From JADLGL01 sp050184415 (lineage in GTDB: Bacteria > Pseudomonadota > Alphaproteobacteria > Rhizobiales > Kaistiaceae), in NCBI GenBank assembly GCA_050184415.1, contig JBFXAJ010000007.1, forward strand, positions 62,001 to 126,000: a stretch of 64,000 bases of DNA. Direction: 5' to 3'. How positions within the stretch are numbered: the first letter of the stretch is position 1; each line of letters begins with the position of its first letter. This document shows, in pieces, positions 52,095-60,127 of this stretch. Position numbers and translations under genes: made by a program. Below the pieces are notes generated by a model, which saw nothing but the letters and a program-made list of their open reading frames with translations, was not told the origin of the DNA and ran no database searches.

Positions 52095-52303
52095 TAGCGG
52101 CCCGGGACGGCCTTCAGCGTGATGCCGACCGAGTGGCCCTCTTCGGTGAGCGCCGCGGCGATATCCGCCGTCGAATACCCCGTGCCGCTATGCCGGTCGG
52201 AGATTTCCGCAGCCATGATGGCCACGTTGAGCGGCGCCGCTGATCTGCGGTGGCGCATCAGCGTCCCGGCAATATCGACCGCGAGATCCAGCGGCGTGGA
52301 CAT
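52094..52303 (-). CDS. Small helical hypothetical protein
   Basis: A 69-residue protein starting at ATG 52303 with a strong GGAGGAGT ribosome-binding site. It is predicted helical: MSTPLDLAVDIAGTLMRHRR then AAPLNVAIMAAEISDRH, and YSTADIAAALTEEGHSVGIT, the last resembling a helix-turn-helix recognition region. Not recognised. The upstream gap to dapD (52304-52506) includes an A+T-rich stretch (TATATTAGAAAGGACTTTAG) that may hold its promoter. Confidence 0.5.
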   Translation of the reverse strand: MSTPLDLAVDIAGTLMRHRRSAAPLNVAIMAAEISDRHSGTGYSTADIAAALTEEGHSVGITLKAVPGR

Positions 52304-52506
52304 CCCGACTCCTCCACCGGCGCGTTCTTCGATGCCGCCGGGCGTTCTTCTGAAGACTATATTAGAAAGGACTTTAGGGCTGAAATATGAATGCGATCCT
52401 ACGCAATCATCGCGTGCGGATTGCATGCAGGTATCGCCACGCGCGACGCGGCCCAGGATTTGTCAGTAATGCCGGCCGGCATGTTCGACGCCCGACCAAT
52501 CAGCAT

Positions 52507-53352
52507 TCAATCCCGCAGCAACTCGTTGATGCTGGTCTTGGAGCGCGTCCGCTCATCGACCTTCTTCACGATCACGCAGCAATAGAGCGACGGGCCGGGC
52601 GAGCCGTCCGGCAGCGGCTTGCCCGGGAGGGCGCCCGAGACGACCACCGAATAGGCCGGGACGCGGCCCATATGGACCTCGCCGGTGGCGCGGTCGATGA
52701 TCTTGGTCGAGGCGCCGATATAGACGCCCATCGAGAGGACGGAGCCCTGCTCGACGATCACGCCCTCGGCGACCTCGGCGCGGGCGCCGATGAAGCAGTC
52801 GTCCTCGATGATCACCGGACCGGCCTGCAGCGGCTCGAGGACACCGCCGATGCCGGCGCCGCCGGAGACGTGGACGTTCTTGCCGATCTGGGCGCAGGAG
52901 CCGACCGTCGCCCAGCCGTCGATCATCGAGCCGGAGTCGACATAGGCGCCGAGATTGACGAAGGACGGCAGGAGCACCGCGCCCGGCGCGATGTAGGCGG
53001 AGCGGCGGACGATCGAGCCCGGCGCGGCGCGGAAGCCGGCCGCCGCCCACTCCTTCTCGCCCATCCCGGCATACTTGGAATCCATCTTGTCGAACCAGGT
53101 GCCGCCGCCGGGGCCGCCGGGAATGATGTGGGTCGGCGTCAGGCGGAAATAGAGCAGCACCGCCTTCTTGAGCCACTGATTGGTGACCCACTTGCCGCTC
53201 GACTTGTCGGCGACGCGGACCTTGCCCTCGCCGAGAAGGTCGAGCGCCTTCTCCACCGCGTCGCGGACGTCGCCGGTCGTCGACGTGTCGATATTGGCGC
53301 GATCGTCGAAGGCAGCATCGATGATCGCCTGAAGCGAAGCGTGGTCGGACAT
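52507..53352 (-). CDS. dapD: 2,3,4,5-tetrahydropyridine-2,6-dicarboxylate N-succinyltransferase
   Basis: Succinylates tetrahydrodipicolinate in the diaminopimelate/lysine pathway. The 281-residue protein has the hexapeptide-repeat beta-helix (VRRSAYIAPGAVLLPSFVN, GAYVDSGSMIDGWATVGSCA, VHVSGGAGIGGVLEP) and ENR-type DDCFIGARAEVAEGVIVEQG. Start chosen at MSDHASLQAIIDAAF (53352); an upstream ATG at 53388 adds residues without similarity. It is followed upstream by the nucleotidase, RidA and argB genes in the same direction. Confidence 0.96.
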   Translation of the reverse strand: MSDHASLQAIIDAAFDDRANIDTSTTGDVRDAVEKALDLLGEGKVRVADKSSGKWVTNQWLKKAVLLYFRLTPTHIIPGGPGGGTWFDKMDSKYAGMGEKEWAAAGFRAAPGSIVRRSAYIAPGAVLLPSFVNLGAYVDSGSMIDGWATVGSCAQIGKNVHVSGGAGIGGVLEPLQAGPVIIEDDCFIGARAEVAEGVIVEQGSVLSMGVYIGASTKIIDRATGEVHMGRVPAYSVVVSGALPGKPLPDGSPGPSLYCCVIVKKVDERTRSKTSINELLRD

Positions 53353-53415
53353 CTCTCGCGGACTCTCGTGAAAAGGCGCGGCGACCATAGGCGGAGCACG
53401 GCCACAGTCAATTCG

Positions 53416-54153
53416 TCAGCGCGCAACCCTGAAGACCGCCTCGAGAAACCCGGCAAGATCCTCGGTCAGGAAATCGGCGGCCGGATCTGGACCCTTCTCG
53501 AGGTCCCAATTGGCGCGGAACAGTTCGCGGGTGCCCGGCGGCAGGACCAGAACCGAGGTCATCCCCAGCGCCTGCGGCTCGACCAGGTTCCGCGCGAGGT
53601 CCTCGAACATCGCCGTGCGGCGAGGATCGATGCCGGTCTCCGCGATCAGGAGATCGTAGACCGCCCGGCTCGGCTTGGCCTTCCCGCCGCCGCGCATGAA
53701 GTCGAAGATGTCTGCGAAGAGGCCGGTCATCCCAAGCCGGTCCAGCACCCGCTCGGCGTGACGGATGGGGCTGTTGGTGAGGATGTAGCGCGGCCCGGGC
53801 AGCCGTTCGATCGCGGCCGCGAGACGGGGGTTGGGCTCGATCGAGGAATGGTCGACGTCGTGGACGTAGTCGAGATAGGCGTCGGGCGTGATGCCGTGCT
53901 CGGTCATCAGTCCGCGCACGGTCGCGCCGTAGCGATTGTAGAGCTGCTCCCGGAGGATCGCGGCCTCCGCCAATGGCATCTCGAGCGCGCGCGCGATGAA
54001 CGCCGTCATCCGCTCGTCGTAGAGCGCGGCGAGCGCCGGGGTCGGGGCGTAGAGCGTCTCGTCGAGGTCGAACACCCAGGCGTCGACGGTCGCGAAGGGG
54101 GACAGATCGTCGTCCGGGTCGGTCGCGACGGCCCGGACCGGTTCTGTGGCCAC
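53416..54153 (-). CDS. Pyrimidine 5'-nucleotidase-like HAD phosphatase
   Basis: A 245-residue HAD hydrolase. Motif I is VFDLDETLYAP (two aspartates near 28-30), motif II YILTNSPIRHAERV, and motif III/IV GGGKAKPSRAVYDLL with MFEDLARNL. The DLDETLYAP form and length match the yeast Sdt1-like pyrimidine 5'-nucleotidases found between dapD and argB in Hyphomicrobiales. No ATG fits; the start taken is GTG at 54153. The RidA stop lies 14 bp upstream. Confidence 0.85.
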   Translation of the reverse strand: MATEPVRAVATDPDDDLSPFATVDAWVFDLDETLYAPTPALAALYDERMTAFIARALEMPLAEAAILREQLYNRYGATVRGLMTEHGITPDAYLDYVHDVDHSSIEPNPRLAAAIERLPGPRYILTNSPIRHAERVLDRLGMTGLFADIFDFMRGGGKAKPSRAVYDLLIAETGIDPRRTAMFEDLARNLVEPQALGMTSVLVLPPGTRELFRANWDLEKGPDPAADFLTEDLAGFLEAVFRVAR

Positions 54154-54166
54154 GGGGCTGCCGGAG

Positions 54167-54520
54167 CTACTTCGCGGCGACCGCGGAGATCTCCACGAGC
54201 ATCCGCGGGTCGGCGAGCTTGGCCTCGACGGTCGTGCGGGCCGGGAGGTCGTGCCCGCCGGTCCACGGCTTCCACGCCGCATTCACCTCTTCGCGGGTGC
54301 GGATGTCGACGAGGTAGATGTTGACCGAGACGATCCGCGACCGGTCGGTGCCGCACAGGCCGAGCAGCCGGTCGATCTCGCCGAGGATCTCCTCGGTCTG
54401 CCCGGTCACGCCGGCTGCAAGGTTGGACGCGACGATCCCGGCGGTGAAGACGAAGCCATTGGCTTCGGTGACCTTGGCGTAGATGGCGTTCGGCTCGTGG
54501 CGGATGATCTGGCTGGTCAT
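54167..54520 (-). CDS. RidA family protein
   Basis: A 117-residue Rid-family protein that probably hydrolyses reactive enamine/imine intermediates. GFVFTAGIVASNLAAGVTGQTEEIL, SVNIYLVDIRTREEVNAAW and PARTTVEAKLADPRMLVEISAVA match the family, and the arginine in PARTTV corresponds to the substrate-binding arginine of active RidA. The placement between argB and the nucleotidase suggests co-expression with argB (27 bp gap). It is not the canonical RidA by length but close. Confidence 0.88.
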   Translation of the reverse strand: MTSQIIRHEPNAIYAKVTEANGFVFTAGIVASNLAAGVTGQTEEILGEIDRLLGLCGTDRSRIVSVNIYLVDIRTREEVNAAWKPWTGGHDLPARTTVEAKLADPRMLVEISAVAAK

Positions 54521-54547
54521 GAGGTTCTCTGAGGCCTTCAGGTGCGT

Positions 54548-55456
54548 CTAGCGGGTGATGAGCGTGCCCGCGCCGAGCTCGGTGAAGAGCTCGAGGATAA
54601 CGGCATGGGGCGTCTTGCCGTCGAGGATAACGACGCCTTCGACGCCGCGGTCGAGCGCTTCGATGCAGGTCTCGACCTTCGGGATCATGCCGCCCGAGAT
54701 CACGCCCGAGGCGATCAGGTCGCGAGCTTCCCTGACCGTCAGCTGCTTGATGAGCTGCCTGTTGGCGTCGAGGACGCCGGGGACGTCCGTCAGGAAGAGG
54801 AGCCGGGCGGCGTTGAGTGCGCCGGCGATGGCGCCGGCAAAGGTGTCGGCATTGATGTTGTAGGTCTCGCCGTCGGGTCCCGGCGCGACCGGGGCTATGA
54901 CGGGAATCAGCCCCGCCTTCGACACCATGTCGATCACCTCGCGATTGACCACGTCCGGCTCGCCGACGAAGCCGAGATCGATGGCGCGCTCGATGGCCGA
55001 ATCCGGATCCGGCTCGGTCCGCGACAGCTTGCGGGCGACGACCATGTGCCCGTCCTTCCCGCAGAGACCGACGGCCTTGCCGCCCTCCTCGTTGATGGTC
55101 ATCACGATCTCCTTGTTGATCGTGCCCGCAAGGACCATCTCGACGACTTCGACGGTCCGCTTGTCAGTGACCCGAAGGCCGCCGCGGAACTCGCTCTTGA
55201 TGCCGAGCTGATCGAGCATCCGGCCGATCTGCGGGCCGCCGCCATGGACGACGACCGGGTAGCAGCCGGACAGCTCGAGGAGCGTGATGTCCTGCGCGAA
55301 ATCCTTGGTGAGCGCCTCATTGCCCATCGCCGAGCCGCCATACTTCACGACGACGATCTTCCCGTCATAGCGCAGCATGTAGGGGAGCGCGGTCGAGATG
55401 ATCCGCGCCCGCGCGACGAAATCGGCGTCGGCCTCTGAGGTCGGCTGCCCGGTCAT
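54548..55456 (-). CDS. argB: Acetylglutamate kinase
   Basis: Second step of arginine synthesis and usual target of arginine feedback. The 302-residue protein has IVVVKYGGSAMGNE (phosphate loop, near 30-43), VVVHGGGPQIGRMLDQLG (near 72), the acetylglutamate-binding INADTFAGAIAGAL and ISGGMIPKVETC. It is longer at the N-terminus than E. coli ArgB, as in arginine-sensitive hexameric enzymes. It heads the leftward set argB-ridA-nucleotidase-dapD. Confidence 0.97.
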   Translation of the reverse strand: MTGQPTSEADADFVARARIISTALPYMLRYDGKIVVVKYGGSAMGNEALTKDFAQDITLLELSGCYPVVVHGGGPQIGRMLDQLGIKSEFRGGLRVTDKRTVEVVEMVLAGTINKEIVMTINEEGGKAVGLCGKDGHMVVARKLSRTEPDPDSAIERAIDLGFVGEPDVVNREVIDMVSKAGLIPVIAPVAPGPDGETYNINADTFAGAIAGALNAARLLFLTDVPGVLDANRQLIKQLTVREARDLIASGVISGGMIPKVETCIEALDRGVEGVVILDGKTPHAVILELFTELGAGTLITR

Positions 55457-55581
55457 GGAGTACGTCTCGGCTCTTGGGCGGGGCCGCCTCTATAGCCGCT
55501 TTCGCCGTCATCGACAAACCGCGCCGCCGGCAGGCGAATGGCCACGCGGAGGCAGCTCCACCGATGATCCGCGCGGGCCTG

Positions 55582-56400
55582 CTAGCTGTGCGAAAGGCTC
55601 GCCACGAACCGCTCCAGGATGGGGTTGAACGCGGCCGGCTGGCTGAGGAAAGCGGCGTGGCCGGCGGCGGGAATCTCGAAGCACCGGCCCTCCCAAAGCG
55701 TTGGGTAGGCGAGGCTCGCGACGTAATCGACATTGACGATCGGATCGTCCGCCCCGTTGACCACGGCGATCGGCTTCGTCGCGGTCTCGGCAAGGACGCG
55801 CTGGTCGTAGGGGCCGTCGAAGGCCGTCTCGAGGACCAGCCGGCGCGCCCTGCCGTCGGCGCGTCGTGCGGCTGCCACCAGCTCTGGGGTGACGGCCGTG
55901 CCATAGAGCGCCTCGGCGAAGCTTCTGGCCTCCTCGGCCGTGAAGACCTCCTTGGCGATCAAGGCGACGGCGTGGTGCTGACGGTACGCGGCGAACACGG
56001 CCTCGGGCGTCGGATGGACCGGGGCCGTGGCTGCGATCATGAGGCCCGCGAGTCCATCGAAGCGCGGCAGGAGCTCGAGGGCGACGTGGCCGCCCAGCGA
56101 CCAGCCGAAGACCGCAGCTTGCGAAACGCCGAGAGCGGCCAGCACCTCCATGACCGATCCGGCATAGCCGGCCATGTTGTAGGTCCGGGCCGGGTCGCGC
56201 GCGTCGTCCGAGGCGCCGCAGCCGGGGAAGTCGATCGCGATCAGCCGGCGCCGGGCCCGCAACGGCCCTTCGAGCTGATGGACGAAGACCTCCTTGCAGC
56301 TCGAATTGCCGTGCAGGAAGAGGAGCGGCAAGCCCGGTCCCTCGACGTCGAGGACGGCCACCTCGCCGTGGCTCGTCGAAATCGGGCCTGGTCCCGGCAT
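55582..56400 (-). CDS. Alpha/beta hydrolase
   Basis: A 272-residue cytoplasmic hydrolase. LLFLHGNSSCKEVF forms the oxyanion region, the nucleophile is Ser in FGWSLGGHVAL near 104, the acid is in NGADDPIVNVDYV and the histidine in IPAAGHAAFLSQP near 252. A GAGGGAGCG ribosome-binding site precedes the ATG at 56400. Family members include esterases, haloalkane and epoxide hydrolases; a serine nucleophile points to an esterase or C-C hydrolase. Substrate unknown. Confidence 0.8.
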   Translation of the reverse strand: MPGPGPISTSHGEVAVLDVEGPGLPLLFLHGNSSCKEVFVHQLEGPLRARRRLIAIDFPGCGASDDARDPARTYNMAGYAGSVMEVLAALGVSQAAVFGWSLGGHVALELLPRFDGLAGLMIAATAPVHPTPEAVFAAYRQHHAVALIAKEVFTAEEARSFAEALYGTAVTPELVAAARRADGRARRLVLETAFDGPYDQRVLAETATKPIAVVNGADDPIVNVDYVASLAYPTLWEGRCFEIPAAGHAAFLSQPAAFNPILERFVASLSHS

Positions 56401-56944
56401 CGCTCCCTCAGATGGCGGCGAGAAACGCCGACGGGTGCCCGACGCCGGGCACCCTGCGACAATGAGAGCCGCCCGCCTGGCCGCCTCCCGCCGGGCAGTT
56501 CCGTTCGGAGCGCGGACGGTCCGTTTGACCAGCCACGGCCCCTTGTTCACGCGAGGACGATGCGACGCTGCACGCTTGAGGAGACGGCGCGCCCGGCCTC
56601 GACGCCCTCCCCGGCCGCCTCGCCCTTCCCCGCCGCAGCGTTCCGGCGCACCAACTCGGCCCGCCGCAACCCCCTTCTGCAGACCGAGCCTTCCAGGCTG
56701 TCAAATCCCGGCGCAAACCCGACACGCGGCGGCAATGGAGAGCCGCAACCGATCCGGATCAACGCCGGGTTGTGATCTGGACGATCGTCACGATACGACA
56801 GGTTCGCCGCATTTTCGAGGGCCGAAATGGACAGAAGCGTATGTCTGTCCAGCGCCCGGTCGCCCGCCGCAATCTTGCGCGTCGCGAAATGCAGGGAGGC
56901 CGGCTTCATCGGCCGGCCTCCCGCTGTCTTTAGTTGCAGATCGG
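56401..56944. other. Intergenic, no gene seen, with inverted repeats
   Basis: The 544-bp gap between the alpha/beta hydrolase and the first PRC-barrel cytochrome gene. Open frames through it translate to Arg/Pro/Ala-rich sequence without similarity. It contains a perfect dyad TGGACAGA-N8-TCTGTCCA (56828-56851), preceded by ATTTTCG-AGGGC-CGAAAT, and a strong hairpin near its right end. No protein gene starts from it on the plus strand, so an uncharacterised RNA or operator is possible. Confidence 0.4.
56894..56922 (-). terminator. Strong hairpin downstream of the first PRC-barrel cytochrome gene
   Basis: GGGAGGCCGGC and GCCGGCCTCCC form an 11-bp perfect stem with a 7-nt loop, 22 bp after the stop. 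On the minus strand TGCATTT follows, a poor T-run; on the plus strand GCTGTCTTT follows. Probably a terminator, possibly bidirectional. Confidence 0.6.
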
Positions 56945-57937
56945 CTATTCCGCGGGGCCTGCGCCGCGTGCCTGCTGCACCTGATCGGGCGTGATGGGCC
57001 CATAGGCATTGCCCCACGAATTGCGCACATAGGTCGCAATCGCGGCGATGTCTTCGTTCGAAAGGCGATCGAAGGGCGGCATCCCGTGCTCCGGGCTGCC
57101 GACCAGGATCTGATTGACGATCCCGCCGACCGTGCCGACGATCGGCGACCCGACAAGCCGATCGCCGGCCCCGCCCTCGCCCTGCGCGCCGTGACAGGCT
57201 TGGCAGTTGCGCTGATAGAGCGGGGCGCCTGCCGTCATCACCGCCGGGTCCACCGCCGCGGCATCGGCCCCGGCCGCCGGGCCGGGAGTGGGGGTAGGAG
57301 CGGGGGCGGGGGTTGGAGCCGGCGCCGGGGTAGGTGTCGGCGCCGGAGCGGGAGCGGGCGCCGGGGAAGGAGTCGGAGCGGGTGCCGGAGTAGGTGTCGG
57401 CGCGGGAGCCGGTGCGGGCTCGGGTGTCGGCGCCGGGATCGGTGTGGGATCTGGCGCCGGGGCGGGGGCTGGAGCCGGAGTTGGCATCGGCGCCGGAGCT
57501 GGTTCCGGTGCGGGTGCCGGACCGTCGGGCGCCGGCAGGACGATCGTCAGGTTCTGGTCCGCAAGCGTCTGGTAGGCCGGGGCGGCGTCGAGCTGCTCGC
57601 GCCTGACGTCGACCGCGATCACAAGCTCGCCATTCTCGTCGAGCGTGAAATCGAGGTCGATCGGCAGCGCGACGTTCTTCTCGCCGACGCCGAGGAACCC
57701 GCCGACGCCGACGACGATCGCCCGGAGCTCGCCATCGACCGAAAACACGAGGTTGTTGATCGCGCCAACGGCCTCGCCGTCGAGATTTTCGATCGCATGG
57801 CCGATCAGGTCCGTGGCCAGGAATTCATCGGTTGCCTGGAGGTCGATGACGGCAACCGGCTCCTGCGCCGCGCTGGGAGACAGCGCCGTGCCGGAAAGCA
57901 GAAGGGCCGCCCCAAGGGCAGCCACAGAGCGGTTCAT
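56945..57937 (-). CDS. PRC-barrel / Pro-Ala linker / cytochrome c fusion protein, copy 1
   Basis: A 330-residue exported protein. A signal peptide (1-24, ends SAA) precedes a PRC-barrel domain (about 36-132: ATDLIGHAIENLDGEAVGAI, VVGVGGFLGVGEKNVAL). Residues 137-222 are a Pro/Ala/Thr linker. A class I cytochrome c domain (234-318) follows with heme motif CQACH (245-249) and a candidate axial methionine in HGMPPF (Met286). The C-terminal SNEDIAAIATYVRNSWGN helix is typical. It should be a periplasmic electron carrier tethered to a PRC domain. The paralogue at 58124-59236 is next to it in the same orientation. Function unknown. Confidence 0.85.
   Translation of the reverse strand: MNRSVAALGAALLLSGTALSPSAAQEPVAVIDLQATDEFLATDLIGHAIENLDGEAVGAINNLVFSVDGELRAIVVGVGGFLGVGEKNVALPIDLDFTLDENGELVIAVDVRREQLDAAPAYQTLADQNLTIVLPAPDGPAPAPEPAPAPMPTPAPAPAPAPDPTPIPAPTPEPAPAPAPTPTPAPAPTPSPAPAPAPAPTPTPAPAPTPAPAPTPTPGPAAGADAAAVDPAVMTAGAPLYQRNCQACHGAQGEGGAGDRLVGSPIVGTVGGIVNQILVGSPEHGMPPFDRLSNEDIAAIATYVRNSWGNAYGPITPDQVQQARGAGPAE
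57272..57529 (-). repeat. Low-complexity Pro-Ala-Thr linker coding tract
   Basis: About 86 codons alternating proline with alanine, threonine or glutamate (units such as APAPTP and APEPAP). The DNA is a run of imperfect 6-nt and 12-nt units on the minus strand that may slip during replication, so length can vary between strains. Confidence 0.8.
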
Positions 57938-58066
57938 GATGGTTCTCCGTATTGCAGTGCGGGGGCTCGTCCGAAGGCTGGCTCGATCGACCAACGCCCG
58001 AAGCCTGAATAGGTTGTGTGACAGGGCGTCGTCACTGACGCACCACCCCGTCCGGGTGACCTGCGC

Positions 58067-58106
58067 AAAACAAAAGGGTCCGCGCCGGGTCTCCCCGGCG
58101 CGGACC
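58067..58106 (-). terminator. Intrinsic terminator of the second PRC-barrel cytochrome gene
   Basis: GGTCCGCGCCGGG and CCCGGCGCGGACC form a perfect 13-bp stem closed by a GAGA tetraloop on the minus strand, followed by CTTTTGTTTT. It lies 18 bp after the stop. It separates the two paralogous genes into independent transcripts, though readthrough cannot be excluded. Confidence 0.88.
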
Positions 58107-58123
58107 TCTGAAAATGCGTTCCC

Positions 58124-59236
58124 TTAGCGGACGGCGGCGACGTCGGCCGGCGTCATGGGACCGAAGGCATTGCCCCAAGAGTTGCGGATGTAGGTTCCGA
58201 TCGCGGCGATCTGTTCGTCGCTCAGCTGCCCGAACGCCGGCATATAGGCCCCGCCATGGACGATCTGGGTCGCGACCGAACCGGTCGCGCTGAGCCGCGA
58301 GTAGCCGGCGAGCGCAGGGCCAGCCCCGCCTTCGCCATTGGCGCCGTGGCAGGCCTGGCAGTTGGACCGGTAGAGCGGGCCACCCTGGCGCACGAGGGCG
58401 TCGACATCGACGGCCGCGGCGGCGGCAGGCTCGGCAGCCCCAGCCGCCGGAGCGGCCGCACCGGCACCTGCGGGAGCCGCAGCACCGCCCGCGGGAGCAC
58501 CACCCGCCGGGGCAGCTGCGCCACCACCTGCGGGCGCTGCGGCGCCACCAGCCGGAGCGGCGGGCTCGGGGGCCGGAGCAGGCGCTGGCGCCGGCTCAGG
58601 AGCGGCCGCCGGGGCCGGGGCCGGTTCAGGCGCGGGAGCCGGTGCCGGAGCCGCCGGTTCAGGAGCGGGCGCTGGAGCGGGCTCAGGGGCTGGAGCCGGA
58701 GCTGGTTCGGGCGCCGGGGCCGGAGCAGGCTCAGGGGCCGGAGCCGGGGCTGGTTCGGGGGCCGGAGCCGGCGCGGGCTCGGGGGCCGGGGCGGGAACGG
58801 GCTCGGGAGCAGGCGCCGGTTCGGCCGGGGCGAATTCGACCACGAGATCCTGGTCGGCAAGCGTCTGGTACGCCTCGGCCGCGTCGAGCTGCTCGCGCGT
58901 GATGTCGGCCACGACGCGGATCTCGTCATTCTCGTCGAGACCGATGTCCAGCGCATCGATTGCGATTGCGACGTTCTTCTCGCCGATGCCGAGGAAGCCG
59001 CCTACGCCGACAATGACGGCGCGGAGCTCGCCTTCCACCGAGAAGATGAGGTTGTTGATCGCGCCGACGGACTCGTCCTCGAGGTTGTAGATCGGATGGC
59101 CGATCAGATCGGTTGCCAGGAGCTCATCGGTCGCCTGGACATCGACGATGGTCACGGCGTCCTGAGCCGCGACCGGGGTCAAGCTGGTGGTGGTGAGCAG
59201 GAGAGCTACGCCCAGAGCAGCCGCAATGCGCTTCAT
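58124..59236 (-). CDS. PRC-barrel / Pro-Ala linker / cytochrome c fusion protein, copy 2
   Basis: A 370-residue paralogue of the neighbouring gene. Signal peptide (1-24), PRC-barrel (about 36-133: ATDLIGHPIYNLEDESVGAI, VVGVGGFLGI in the form VIVGVGGFLGIGEKNVAI), a longer linker (138-275) that begins as PAPAPE repeats and turns into Gly/Ala-rich PAGG repeats, and a cytochrome c domain (about 280-365) with CQACH (293-297) and axial Met candidate in AYMPAFG (Met332). Conservation is high in both end domains and low in the linker, as expected for an old tandem duplication with a free spacer. Ribosome-binding site GGAG precedes the ATG. Confidence 0.85.
   Translation of the reverse strand: MKRIAAALGVALLLTTTSLTPVAAQDAVTIVDVQATDELLATDLIGHPIYNLEDESVGAINNLIFSVEGELRAVIVGVGGFLGIGEKNVAIAIDALDIGLDENDEIRVVADITREQLDAAEAYQTLADQDLVVEFAPAEPAPAPEPVPAPAPEPAPAPAPEPAPAPAPEPAPAPAPEPAPAPAPEPAPAPAPEPAAPAPAPAPEPAPAPAAAPEPAPAPAPAPEPAAPAGGAAAPAGGGAAAPAGGAPAGGAAAPAGAGAAAPAAGAAEPAAAAAVDVDALVRQGGPLYRSNCQACHGANGEGGAGPALAGYSRLSATGSVATQIVHGGAYMPAFGQLSDEQIAAIGTYIRNSWGNAFGPMTPADVAAVR
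58412..58825 (-). repeat. Low-complexity Pro-Ala/Gly linker coding tract
   Basis: About 138 codons, first tandem PAPAPE hexapeptide units (nearly perfect 18-nt DNA repeats), then Ala/Gly/Pro units such as APAGGA. It is longer than, and differs in composition from, the linker of the neighbouring paralogue. Prone to repeat-number change. Confidence 0.8.
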
Positions 59237-59413
59237 GATCAATCTCCACTTTGAATAACGGTGCGCGCGCCGGTGGCCCAACGCGCCGCAATGATCGCAG
59301 TTCCAAAAAAAGCACCCCTTCTGGCGCGCTCCGCCAAGTGTCGCGCCCGAAGCCCGGCAAAATGATGACTTCACGCGGCCGGGCCAGCGATTGCCCGCGC
59401 TGGCCGCGATCCG

Positions 59414-59884
59414 TCAGAGGCTGTTGATCCGGAGCGTCGAGCTCTGGATGCCGCCGGCATAAGTGCCGACCCATACGGCGTAGCGGCCGCTGGTCGGGCC
59501 GTTGACCTGGATATAGGGGTTGAGGTTGCCGCCGCTGTCGTCGTCGCACAGCCACCGTCCGTTCGGATCGTAGACGACGAGCGTGGTGTCGGCGTTGGCG
59601 TTGACGCGGAAGGTCAGCGGCAGAAGGCCCGCGAGGGTGCTGAAATTGACCACGAAATCGGGCGACGAGGCGATGTAGCCCCGGCAGTTCCCGCCGAGGA
59701 CGCTAGCATTGATGCTGCCGCCCGCAGTGATGGAGACGGTGTGGAGCTGCCCCGGATTGACCGATACGGAGCCGAAGGCCGGCGCCGCGCCGGGATTTGG
59801 AAAGCTCGGAACCGTACCGCCGTCGACGACACATCCCGCGAGAAGCGTGGCAGCCGCCGCGATGGCCAGACCCTGCTTGAACAT
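59414..59884 (-). CDS. Lipoprotein with a PPC-like beta-sandwich domain
   Basis: A 156-residue protein starting at ATG 59884 (GGGGGTATCGA upstream). Signal FKQGLAIAAAATLLAGC has lipobox LAGC (Cys18). The mature part is beta-rich: NPGQLHTVSITAGGSINAS, FRVNANADTTLVVYDPNGRW, then CDDDSGGNLNPYIQVNGPTSGRYAVWVGTY, a pattern seen in bacterial pre-peptidase C-terminal (PPC) domains that bind calcium or polysaccharide. Two cysteines (NCRGY, LCDDD) may pair. Name and partner unknown. Confidence 0.65.
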   Translation of the reverse strand: MFKQGLAIAAAATLLAGCVVDGGTVPSFPNPGAAPAFGSVSVNPGQLHTVSITAGGSINASVLGGNCRGYIASSPDFVVNFSTLAGLLPLTFRVNANADTTLVVYDPNGRWLCDDDSGGNLNPYIQVNGPTSGRYAVWVGTYAGGIQSSTLRINSL

Positions 59885-60098
59885 TCGATACCCCCTGGAA
59901 AAAATGGGATTGGGCAGGCCGCAGGTCAGGTGAGCGTCAACGAGGAATTGTGCCCCTGTCGTGCCGAGAAAAATCGAGGATTGCAGCAATATGGTTCGTG
60001 AGCCCGCAGCCTTGCCGCCGACGATAAGAGCGCCTTAATCGGAGCGTCAAGCGACACCCCGGCTCTCACGGGCACTGGCGCCCCCGTCCTCGGTTCGC

Positions 60099-60127
60099 CT
60101 TGTGCCGGGCCTTCGTGCAACCCATAT
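60099..60127 (+). promoter_or_regulatory. Predicted RpoH (sigma-32) promoter of hsp20
   Basis: CTTG (60099-60102), an 18-nt spacer and CCCATAT (60121-60127), a perfect sigma-32 -10 element. Transcription should start near 60134 and leave a leader of about 77 nt. The spacing is identical to that upstream of dnaK. The rest of the 326-bp gap (59885-60210) shows nothing else. Confidence 0.72.

Noticed and set aside
57272..58825. Short regular DNA repeats that might be mistaken for a CRISPR array
   Set aside because: No unique spacers; the units are in-frame Pro-Ala codons within two coding genes.
59300..59340. Seven-T run (minus strand) after the lipoprotein gene as a terminator
   Set aside because: The nearest stem (TGGCG/CGCCA) is only 5 bp and about 10 nt away from the T-run; too weak to annotate.
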